Source: Trebouxia sp. TZW2008 (taxonomy: Eukaryota > Chlorophyta > Trebouxiophyceae > Trebouxiales > Trebouxiaceae). From it: DNA of 64,000 bases. The translations under genes were made by a program, and so were the position numbers. Each line of letters starts with the position of its first letter. The stretch's first letter is position 1. Positions 11,801 to 20,666 of this stretch are shown here, piece by piece. The notes beneath the pieces were generated by a model that worked only from the letters and a program-made list of their open reading frames with translations, did not search any database and was not told where the DNA came from. The stretch lies in NCBI GenBank assembly GCA_002118135.1, contig BDIU01000165.1:1-64000 (forward strand), read 5' to 3'.

Positions 11801-13214
11801 ATCGCCAGAGAAGGTGATTGATGAGACACAGCCATATGTTGCTGGCATGAACAGGAACCTTGATAGCATCATAGCCTTCAGGATAATAGTAGGATGCACA
11901 TTTCTGTGCATATACTGAATGAACAATTTTGCATGCAGGTGTTGGAATGCTATGCGTTGAATGAAGAACCACCAGAGAAGGTGGTTGATGAGACACAGCC
12001 AGATGTTGCTGGCATGAACAAGCACCTTGATGCCATTGTAGCTTTCAGGGTAAGTTGATGCACCGATCTGTGCACATGCTGTATGCCCTGTTTGAATGGT
12101 GCAGTCTGCGGACTGGTGCACTCTGCGGTTTGCTGCACGTTTGCTGTGCAGCTTGTATATGCCTTTTGTGACTCTTTACATTGAGTATGAGTATAACTTA
12201 CCTGCATGAGCCACTATGATTCACCTTGCAAATAAGTCTGCAATATCGGCTTTGTCTGGATGCTCCACAAACATGTCAAGCTATTCTGAAGCATCACCAA
12301 ATTGTGTCTCGTAGCATATTCACCAAGATCTGGCTGACAACTCAGGAAAGCAGTGAACGCTTTGTCTATTCTCTTGTGCAATACAGCGCGTCTGGCACAC
12401 AAATCATCCATGTAAGTTCAGGATGCTGTGTACGGCGAGGGTCAAGATGATGTTATCAAGCCAAAAATGCCTGCCTCAAGAAAACGCAAGAGCGCTGAAG
12501 AGGAACAGAGCGTAAAGGAGGAGGCTGATGCCATTAACTTCAAGGTGATGCTTTGCAGACTCAACTTCATGCCATGCTTGAAGAGTGGTATCTCAACATA
12601 CTTGCACATTCTGTTTTGCTGACTCAGCCTCGCGCCATGACCAGTTGACAGAGCTTGCAGAATCAGGTTTGAAGATAGTTGCACATTCTGATTTGCTGAA
12701 ACAGCTGCACGACATGCTCTTATAACAATGCTTGAAGGATGAATTGAAGACACTTGCATAAGCATGCAATGGCTTCAGGCCATGCGCTACTCACAGTGCT
12801 TCACGGTTGAAGTTGAAGATACTCGCACAAGCATGCCATGACTTTTGACGCCAAGTCAGCAACACCAAGCGAATTTGACAAAGCGTCAAAGTTATCTGCC
12901 CTCCCTGTCACATGAATTTTGCCTTGTATGTCAACATCAATTGCTTCCTGTAACAAAAGTCAAGCAAGCATCAGTGCTCTGACCAGACTGTCAGTACATT
13001 CACACTGCATTTTGCTCAATTTTTCTGCAGCATCTGCCCGCATACTTAGATTGGTTTAATGTGTGTGCAGGGCTTAGCTGCTGATGGCAAACTTGGCAAA
13101 TTGACTGTCAACGACCTCAAGAAATATTGTGAGGTCAACCAGTTACCAAAAAGCGGCAAAAAAGATGACATTGTGCAGCGCATCACAGCTCACTTGAACA
13201 CAATACATGAATGA
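5860..13214 (+). CDS. KU70: KU70 DNA-end-binding subunit (ATP-dependent DNA helicase 2 subunit 1)
   Basis: KU70 pairs with KU80 to form the ring that loads on broken DNA ends in non-homologous end joining. Thirteen exons join in phase: 5860-5946, 6015-6101, 6173-6286, 6360-6459, 6644-6815, 7471-7690, 8219-8423, 9113-9244, 9880-10124, 11004-11234, 11939-12049, 12422-12544 and 13071-13214, giving about 656 residues. The N-terminal vWA domain shows LVFLIDAQPAMFEE, LAVVFYGT and FDSIYTFQDLD. The ring core shows FDMSFW, RVLSRDVHWSLG, LRLLGFKSVSML and GGTQTFIALHAAML. The C-terminal arm has NPTLQRHYQ. A linker holds a likely nuclear signal (PASRKRKS), and the last exon is a SAP domain (KLTVNDLKKYCEVN) ending HLNTIHE. 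Length and order fit the family. Start at 5860 or the Met at 5887 is possible. Introns carry several decayed exon copies. Confidence 0.95.
7141..7470 (+). repeat. Copies of the head of KU70 exon 6
   Basis: The real exon 6 starts at 7471 after TGTAAG. A long copy of the same intron end and exon head lies at about 7262-7420, some 180 bp upstream, and a shorter, more diverged one at about 7136-7180. The long copy repeats the GCTGACAATGACAGTGAA stretch and the following REQILS...LSETN code, but it has an in-frame stop and diverges before the FDMSFW part. It is therefore an incomplete acceptor-side duplicate. Confidence 0.8.
9601..9879 (+). repeat. Two acceptor-side copies of KU70 exon 9 head
   Basis: The exon 9 head coding LRLLGFKSVSML appears as copies at about 9601-9670 and 9740-9790, before the real exon at 9880. 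The first has a stop in the exon frame (CTGTAGGGC). The second keeps the frame for about 15 codons and then diverges. Units are about 135-140 bp apart and include the preceding TTGCAG acceptor. Confidence 0.85.
10165..10620 (+). repeat. Three donor-side copies of KU70 exon 9 tail
   Basis: The end of exon 9 (coding LVALLPQQEELEDGIQ, then donor GTACAG at 10125) is repeated at about 10181-10248, 10315-10495 and 10540-10612. The middle copy is longest and includes the SMPGGTQTF...AAML region with a broken frame. The first copy keeps GTACAG, the second has GTATGC and the last has lost its GT (CAGATGCTT). Only the copy at 9880-10124 joins its neighbours in phase. Confidence 0.85.
10823..10955 (+). 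repeat. Acceptor-side copy of KU70 exon 10 head
   Basis: The sequence after GGTGGCAG at 10823 repeats the exon that truly starts at 11004 (VTPPGMNMVYLP...DLSF). It keeps about 37 codons and then meets a stop where the real exon continues with ADEHQVQAAERL. Spacing is about 180 bp. Confidence 0.85.
11594..11882 (+). repeat. Two whole-exon copies upstream of KU70 exon 11
   Basis: Three whole copies of one exon lie in a row at 11594-11718, 11772-11882 and 11939-12049. All encode a segment like EEPPEKVIDETQP..AGMN. The first is 125 bp, with about 14 extra bases that break the frame. The second is 111 bp but reads GGATAA where a GT donor should be. The third is 111 bp with good AG and GTAAGT sites and fits both neighbours in phase. 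The first two look like dead cassettes. Confidence 0.85.
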
Positions 13215-13658
13215 CCAATTGCATTGCCAATTGTGAGTCAGCTGCAGCTTCAGCCTCCAAATTTGCACTGAAACTATGTGCATCTAATGCTCAACAGCAC
13301 ACAAGTGATGTGTTTCTCTCTCTCTCTCTTTCGTGACTTCGGCCAAAGCAGCATTCTGTGCTGTACATTGCCACAAATTGCTTGCTGGTCAACTGATCAG
13401 GGCTGCTGCTTTGGCAAACACAGCTTGTGATTCAGCGTTCCAGACATTGCCAAATGGTAAACATTACATGGTCAGAACTGTATCACTGCTTACAGCCAAC
13501 TTCTAACAAACTGACTTGCAGTGCGCTTCTACAGCTGCTGCATGTTTGTAAGCATTTCTGGTTTGCTCTTACCGTCCGTCCCATAGGCGTTGCCTACACC
13601 AAGCAACAGTTGCTAGTGCTAATTTTGCTGAACTGTGAGTAGCAAGCTAGCACTTAGT
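13215..13658. other. 3' intergenic region between KU70 and the F-box gene
   Basis: About 440 bp between two genes whose 3' ends face each other. It has a short CT run near 13316-13331 and no supported gene. Both 3' untranslated regions should lie here. Confidence 0.6.
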
Positions 13659-15116
13659 CTAGGGAAAAACTCGTATTGAGTCAGCGCTCTGCAAGTAGTG
13701 CAAGACAGGGTGTCCATCCACGACCACTCGCACGTCAGGACGCTTGATTGCGAAACTGTAAAAGAAAGCAGCAAAAAACGCCAAGGACCTGTGAACGCCT
13801 TCACTGACACTACTAAAAGACAGATATGTCAAATGGTCAAGCTGCAAAAGACTGGTTGCACTGACTGGACTCAGTATCACAACAAAATTTGTGAGGACAA
13901 GTTCCCGTAAAAGCCGCAGTTGATGCCATTCACAAGTGGTCTGAAAGGGAGGGAAAGGCGGCGGCCTCCAACGACCACCTTTTAGACACAGCCGTGTCAG
14001 TCGTGTCAAGCTGAGCACAGCTGTCATGGAGTTGTCTGGAAGAGGACAACTCACATATGCCATGTCCAGGTGCTCAAGTGATGTCAAGTGGCGTACCCAT
14101 TTGAGCTGTATAAGATCCACCCTCACACTGCTACACAATTTGAGTGTGACAAGATCTGCAAGACGAGTGATGTGAGAAGGTACTATGGACAAATTTCCTA
14201 CCATCTGTTCCCTGCCTTGAGCATCTACAACTGTTGCATTTGATAGCTCCAGGACTTGCAGACATGTACATGCAGCCAATGAGTGCTGATGAAAGCCTTC
14301 AAATTTGCTGTCTAACATCTTCAGTGTCCTCAACACTGACACAAAGTTGCAGTCATGTATGCTTGTGACTCTTGCTTGGTCCAAGGACAAATGGGTAAAA
14401 TGATCCAGCGCATGCAAACCACAATAGCTGCCTTCCAGATATAAGTCTGTGAGATATGGCAAGCTTTGGAGGGTTGATAGCTCTTGCTGGCCATCTGCTT
14501 CAATCACAAATAGGCAGACTTTCGCCAAGCTGCTGAAGGATGGCAGCAAATGAACAGAAGACTGATTAGCTCGTGCCCGGATGTTTCTAAGAGGGGCATT
14601 CAAAACCGCCAAGGCGCTCAGAAGTGAGTCTAGCACATTGGGCTCGCAGTTGATATCTAAAAGCCTGACCGAAACCTGGCTCTTTCGTAGCCAGAATAAC
14701 AGTCCCGGTAGCCTTCTCATGGTCATGTTGTCTTGCAGCAAAAGTAGATGCGCATGTTCGCCATACAACGCCTTGAAAAGCTTGCACACAAGCCTGAGTT
14801 GCAGCTTTGGCTGCATAGGTTCACAAAGCATCCGAAGGTCCGACTCGTCCTCAACGTCTTCTATCATGCTGAAAATGCGGGCCCATATCTCTGGATTCAA
14901 TGTCAGAATCCCTTGTCGCTGGGCAGAGACTGCTTCTTCGTTAAGCTGCTGCAGCGCAACACTAGAAGCCTGAGGGGCTGGATCGCTGCTTAGCTCATGC
15001 TCGGCAGCCGCTGAGTTCTTGTCAGACCCATCCTGGGTGTGCCTGAGATGTGCGTTATGACGTTGCATTGTCTGATTTGCAGCAGATGGTACTGTGAAAG
15101 CTGCTTTGATCAACAA
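13659..15116 (-). CDS. F-box-like / leucine-rich-repeat protein
   Basis: A single uninterrupted frame of 485 residues, unusual here because the other genes are split into many exons. After a polar N terminus, residues about 72-130 look like an F-box (LNPEIWARIFSMIEDV then RLVCKLFKALYGEHA), which binds SKP1 in SCF ubiquitin ligases. From about residue 150 the protein is a series of irregular leucine-rich repeats (LRNIRARAN, LPYLTDLYLEG, LKMLDSKFEG, CLQVLELSNA, LEHLDMAYV, LTRLCLKGG, LTYLSFSSV), the usual substrate-recognition part. The substrate cannot be guessed. Stop TAG is at 13659-13661. The F-box call rests on pattern and is weaker than the LRR call. The absence of introns could reflect a retrocopy origin or a family habit. 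Confidence 0.75.
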   Translation of the reverse strand: MLIKAAFTVPSAANQTMQRHNAHLRHTQDGSDKNSAAAEHELSSDPAPQASSVALQQLNEEAVSAQRQGILTLNPEIWARIFSMIEDVEDESDLRMLCEPMQPKLQLRLVCKLFKALYGEHAHLLLLQDNMTMRRLPGLLFWLRKSQVSVRLLDINCEPNVLDSLLSALAVLNAPLRNIRARANQSSVHLLPSFSSLAKVCLFVIEADGQQELSTLQSLPYLTDLYLEGSYCGLHALDHFTHLSLDQARVTSIHDCNFVSVLRTLKMLDSKFEGFHQHSLAACTCLQVLELSNATVVDAQGREQMVGNLSIVPSHITRLADLVTLKLCSSVRVDLIQLKWVRHLTSLEHLDMAYVSCPLPDNSMTAVLSLTRLTRLCLKGGRWRPPPFPPFQTTCEWHQLRLLRELVLTNFVVILSPVSATSLLQLDHLTYLSFSSVSEGVHRSLAFFAAFFYSFAIKRPDVRVVVDGHPVLHYLQSADSIRVFP

Positions 15117-15936
15117 TCGGGGGGCAAGTAGCTCTCAAGAAGAAGAGTTACGGTTTGTATCTTACGGTGCCAAGGGGCATTGCAATATCAGAAGGCCTTG
15201 TATGACAGGAGAAAGCAGGCATGCATCGTGCTGAAGCTAGACCGAGCACTTGACTCAGATGACACATCGTTTACAGCCAGAGTTGCCACAATCCAGAAAC
15301 ACAGAACTCAGCTATTTACAGTCATGGTGTCAGTGACACCATGCCACGTTGCGCAGTTATTGCATGACATCATTGAATCATACTTATAACAACGATTTTT
15401 ATGTGTATACGATATGTTCACAACGTCCAAGACGCAATTGAGGCTGCTGAGTGCAATTTCTTAGTCACTGAGAAGTTGTTCCAGAAAGCTTTTTGTTTGG
15501 GAGCTTCAGACCCTGAGGGTCTATCAAGGCTTTGTCATCATTGTCAATGTCGGTGGTTATGACAGTGCACTTCGCTTGTTCTTTCAAGCGCAACGTGCTG
15601 CTCGCTGGCTAGCCAGTCAGACGACCATAGGCAAAGGTCCCTGTGACAAACCGGTCCATCATGTGCATCCATGTGATGGCAAGATGAGTAGCTCCTTAAT
15701 CAGATGCAACATTGTCCAAGTTCCCTTTCAAAGTTCCGCAGCGACAGTGCGGACAGCTCCGCCTACGCATGGCATCAATGCAGGAAAGACTCAGTGACAG
15801 CTTGTGGTCTCAATCTTATCGAGCTGCAACGATACTTGACGACGCAAACTGTTGATGATCAGTCCCATAGCTTAGCTCATGCTCAGTCGCTCAGTGCAGA
15901 TCGTGAGTCGGGCACTTGTTCGTTTGGCAGGCAGGC
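15117..15936. other. Shared 5' region of the F-box gene and the next plus-strand gene
   Basis: About 820 bp between two start codons that point away from each other. Plus-strand frames at 15576-15797 and 15704-15946 could hold an upstream exon of the next gene (a GGCAG acceptor lies just before 15931), but none has support. Promoters for both genes are expected here. Confidence 0.4.
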
Positions 15937-18900
15937 ATGCACATGAATAGAACTCCATCGCCTGAGCGCTCGTATAAACATTCCAAGTCTCCGTGGACGG
16001 CTGATAGGCTTAAGAAAAAGACCAAGACCAGTCCATCATGGAAGGGTCTGCCAGATGTCATAGAGGCAGAGGAGTCAGAGGAGTTCCTGACGCTGCGATC
16101 AAGTACGTGTATGAGTTGAGCGAGCTTATAGGCAAGGTGCTGGCTCATTCCTCAAGCTTGCAAGAGAGGATCACCACCTGACTTTCAGGTGGCAACGCTC
16201 TGGACTTGCTCAGCCCTGTTGAGCTAGATAGAGCAGACAGCCCACAAAGCTTGTCCAACATAGCACCTTTCAGATCAGGACAAAGTCCTGCTGGCTGGAC
16301 TACACGAACCAGCAGTGATTTGAGCTCATGCGGATTAGACAACTATCCCAGCATTTCAGCATCTTGGCCTAATCTGCAGCAGGTATTTCTGCCAGATCTT
16401 ACAGCTCTATGATGCAGCTAGTTGCAACACAATTGGTCTAGCCTCATGCAATGCAGGAACATGCAAAGACTGATACAAGCTTGCTTCAAACTTCCTTCTC
16501 TGCTGAGTTACCGCCTGATGTTCAATTCAGCCACGCCACACGACCACCAGCTTTTGGCCACAGACACGCTCTGTTTCCCCAGCAACATGTGCTGCCAAAG
16601 CATCACTCCCACCCGCTTGCATCAGCAGATGAGACAGATGAGAACAAACCACCACCTTCTCCTGGATCCATCGACATATGCCCTAAGATGCCATCTGCTC
16701 TGACAGAGCGTGTGCGTCAGCAAGCCAAAGCACGCACCTCACGTGTCAAAGTCGTGCGCAAGGCAGCTGTCAACAACAGCAGTGTACAGACAGCCAGTCT
16801 AGACTTTGAGAGCTTTTGTAGACAGTCTGGGCAGGATGTGCTTCAGCCAAAGTCTGTCAATGGCATCACTGCTGCTTTTCAGCTTTCCTGGCCACCTCCC
16901 GGCGCTATGGCCACTGCTGTTGGCCTTGTGGACATGACGAGTTGCAGCTTGAGATCATCAGGCAAGCAACCCGGCCTGTTTGTCTCACTGCACATGTCTT
17001 GCATCCCAAACTCTTTCCATGAATGTAGGCAGCAAATTGCGCTGAGACTGATGCCAGGCTTATACAGCCTGCATTGTTGTTCTGTCCTTGAGCCACACTA
17101 TGCAGAGCTGCGCTTTGCCGTGACATGCATGCTGTGCTGTGCTACGCTGAGTCATGCACAGTACCCAATGTCAACAGCAGGTTTGGTGCAATTTGCATCA
17201 GATGACAAGCACAACCAGAAGCTTGAACGTCGTGATGCTGCTGCAGACATACATGCTCTGAGTCAGGCGCAGCATCAACCAGCAACTGGAGGTTGTCAAC
17301 TCAGCAACAGGTAAAGCGCTTGATTATGAACCTCGGTTTCTGCAATCCACCACGACAAGCTGACTGGAGTCAAAGTATCAAAAACAAAAGCATTGATGAT
17401 GTTGCCCTTCAGCAGCTGACAACAGGCAGTATGCAAGGTGTCGCTCTGAAGTCATGACACATTGGGTCGTTGTGACGCGGTTGCTGCAGGCATCTGCACA
17501 TTGACACCTTGAGGCATTCACATGACGGCAGTGGCAGCGCCCTGTGCCTCTCTCCTGCCCTGCAAGGTGATGCAGTCTTTTAAACTGGCCCCAGAAAGTG
17601 CATGATCAATTTGTTGATGAAGCTTCAATGCTTGCGCACTCTCGCGTCAGATTTGTCACTTTAGGCAAACATTGCAGAAATCATGACATGAGCATTGCCT
17701 CTGTATGCAAGCAAGGCTGCACACACAGCACAGTTCTGGCATTTCTGCTGTTTGCAAGCTAGGCTCCACAGACATAGCAAAAGTGGCATCTCTCCTGTTT
17801 GTCAGCAGGCTGCACAGAAATCGCAAAGGAACATTGTTCAGTTGATTGAGTTTCATTGTTTCTACTTTTTGCAGGAGATGCTGCACTGGGTCTCCAGTCT
17901 GACAAGTTCTGTATGGCAGTAGACAGTGACACCTGCATGGGCCTCGTCATCTGTGACAGCCCTTGTTTTGCCATCACAATTGCTTAGACAGCACAAAATT
18001 GGTGTTTCTGCTGATGTGTAGGAGAAGCTGCTCTGGGTCTACAGCCCGATCCCTTCAGCATGGCAGTGGACAGTGACACCTGCATGGCCCTTGTCATCTG
18101 CGACAGCCCCTTTCCTGCCATTGCAGGTGCACAAAAGGAGCACGACGCAGGCATTTCTGCTGCTTGCAGGAGACGTTTTACCAGGTCTACAGCCTGACCC
18201 TTTCAGCATGGCAGTAGACAGTGACACCTGCATGGCCCCTGACATCTGCGACAGCCCCTTTTTGCCGTCACAACTGCATCGGCAGCACAACACTGGCAGT
18301 TCTGTGGCTGGCAGGAGACGCTGCACTAGGTCTACAGCTTGGCCTCTGTCACTTGTGACAGCCCTGTTTTGCCATCACAACTGCACAGACAGCACAATAC
18401 TGGCATTTCTGCTGACTGCAGGAGATGTTTCATTAGGTCTACAGCCTGACCCTTTCAGCATTGCAGTAGACAGTGACACCTGCATGGCCCCTGACATCTG
18501 TGACAGCCCCTTGTTGCCGTCACACTGCATCGGCAGCACAATACTGGCAGTTCTGCGGCTTGCAGGAGACGCTTGGCTACATCTCCAGCCTGACCGCTTC
18601 AGCATGACAGTGGACAGTGACGCCTGCATGGCCCTTGTCATGTGCTGTTTGCGAGCCAGGCTGCGCAGACATCACAACATCGGCATGACTGCTTGTTGCA
18701 GGAGACGCTGCACTGGGTCTACAGCCTGACCCCTTCAGCATGGCAGTGGACAGTGACACCTGCATGGCCCCTGTCATCTGTGACAGCCCTGCCCTAGCAC
18801 TAGCCCAGAGACCCAGGATTCCCTTGGCTCCTCGCCTGCCTCATGACTCAGCAACTTCCCTGGTCAGATTGGACATGCAGTTACTGCCTTCGCCACTGTC

Positions 18901-20026
18901 CAAGGGAGTTGTGCTCGTCAGTCAGAGCATCTCAGAGAACCAATCAGAAGCAGATCTGATTGATGGGCATGGGCCACATGGGTCACATGACACCTGTGGA
19001 TGGAAGCGGTCAGCACTGCAACCGTTAGATACGTCAGCAATCATGGATTCTCAATCAGGGAGCTTTGCATTGAGCACTCGCCCTGTGACCATGATCATCT
19101 CTCCTGATGATCACAACAGTTTGCAGACTCGGAGCAACCCATGCGAGGAGGAATTCGTGCTGCACAGCGCTCCTCTCATTGCATCCCCAGGATCTGACTC
19201 AGCAGCTGATGAGTCAGCTGAGTCACCGATGATGCTGAGCCCTGAGTCTCCTGCAGACAGGCCCATGCTGCCCAATTCAGCTCCAGGGTTTCTCATTTCG
19301 CCGTCTCCTGTGCCTTTTCACAGAACGGTACAGGACAGCCCTGCTCAGATAGACAGCATACCACAGCAAGACATGAGGATAGAAGACACCACTGCTGTTG
19401 AGCCTGCTGTCTCTGCAGCCGTTGAGGTTGATGATGTTGATGCCCTGAACATGCTTCTCAAGTAAGCTGCATCAGGCTTGTTCTGAAGTCACGCTCCTGC
19501 TCTTACGCCTGCACAGACGCTTTCCGCTTCTAAACTTTGCTGCTTGTTTGTCATGGCAGTCATGCAGAACTACTGCGACACCTGGGTCAGTCACAACTTG
19601 CTAAAAAATAAGGTGTCTTGCTTTTGTCTCAGGCTGAGGCAGTGAAAATAGCCTTTGCAATGCACAGATAAGGTCTGTGCTGCCTATGTTCAACCCATAC
19701 ATTGTTTACGTCAACCTGTCAATTGAGTTCATCTGACATAGAAGAGGCACTGCATTTGCCGTAGTCAGCAAAAAGTTGCCTGCTGCTCCCTGATCACGGC
19801 AGCTGGCTACAGTTTTGGCTCTGTTGACATTACTGCTGCTATGAGGTAGAAATGACACACTTTGTGTGTATGTGTGTGTAGGAAGTGGTGCAGGCTTGGC
19901 AGCGATCCAAAAGACGCAGAGGAGTTTGTAGAGCAGACATGCAAAGACGGTCGCATCCAGCCGAACGCTGCCACTGTGACCAATCTCAATAAGCTTTGGG
20001 ATGCTCATGAGCAGCTACACGGTTGA
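15937..20026 (+). CDS. Ser/Pro-rich protein of unknown function
   Basis: No family recognised. Seven exons join in phase: 15937-16102, 16189-16382, 16457-16961, 17181-17310, 17490-17566, 18702-19461 and 19894-20026, about 654 residues. The N terminus is basic and proline-directed (NRTPSPERSYKHSKSP, then DRLKKKTKTSPSWKG), suggesting a phosphorylated nuclear or cytoskeletal protein. The middle is disordered. The large sixth exon is rich in SP and acidic stretches (SPESPADRPMLP, EVDDVDALNMLL), and the last encodes a compact helical end (DAEEFVEQTCKDGR...LNKLWDAHEQLHG). The exon ending at 16961 uses a GC donor (CAGGCAAGC); reading through it stays open to 17314, so retention is possible. Exon 6 is preceded by an array of decayed copies of its own head. 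The start may lie further upstream. Confidence 0.65.
16961..16962 (+). other. GC-AG intron donor
   Basis: The third exon of the 15937-20026 gene ends with TCATCAG, followed by GCAAGC. Using GC here gives phase 1, which matches the acceptor at 17180. No GT nearby gives a consistent join. Confidence 0.6.
17876..18701 (+). repeat. Array of about six acceptor-side copies of an exon head
   Basis: Units begin after GCAG or TAG at about 17877, 18022, 18168, 18315, 18421 and 18565, and the real exon begins at 18702. Each unit repeats the exon start coding GDAALGLQPDPFSMAVDSD.C, then about 50-60 bp of intron ending in a new acceptor. Unit length is about 106-147 bp. Several units have in-frame stops (CACTAGGTC, CATTAGGTC). 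None shows a clear GT donor. Only the last continues into the long coding exon. Confidence 0.9.
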
Positions 20027-20666
20027 GTAGACAGCCGCCAGCCCAGACTGAAAAGCCCACTAATACATGATGGCTTTTTGGGCACAGGAGTAGCTATGAC
20101 TCAGGTCTCGGATGACGCAAGCATGGCAAAGTTCTCTGCAAATTGTAGTTCTTGGCTCGCTTTTGCTGCTGCAGCATATTGTCGTGACTTGAACTGCAGC
20201 CTGAGCTGAAGCTGCGCCGTGATTTGCTATAACTTCTCAGCAAATTTTTGTTTCTGCTTCGTTTGCTTTTGCACATGCAAGCTGAACCTGCCATTTCATG
20301 GCCAAACGCTGCACAGCTTTTCCTGTGAACTGTTGGTGCCATGCTGGCACAGCAGGAATACAAGCATCTGGTCCTTAAAAAATCGACCTACACGTATGAA
20401 CTGTCAGGAATTGTCTGGTGTGTGTGACATTGTGATGGTGTTTCACCCATGAGTCGTGACAAAGCGTACTTCAGGCTGACACTGATCACGAGTTCATTAT
20501 TGATCCTGCCTAAGTATGTGTCATCTTGGCAGTATATTGAAATAGCCATGGAAGTGCTGCTAGGCAGCCTGAGTGTGCCGGGAAGCAACTTGCACTTCGT
20601 CTTGAAGCTGTTACTTGATGAGCGCTTATCAACAGCATGTCATTGTGAATATGCAGCAGAACTCGT
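20027..20666. other. 3' intergenic region
   Basis: About 640 bp between the ends of two genes facing each other. Short frames on both strands (for example 20219-20452) have no recognisable product. Confidence 0.5.

Noticed and set aside
11594..12049. Mutually exclusive exons in KU70
   Set aside because: Two of the three copies are damaged (frame-breaking length, lost donor), so regulated choice is unlikely without RNA evidence.
16451..17314. Single 287-residue frame as one exon
   Set aside because: The part from 16962 to 17180 reads like intron, begins GCAAGC and ends CAACAGCAG, and removing it keeps phase. Intron retention remains possible.
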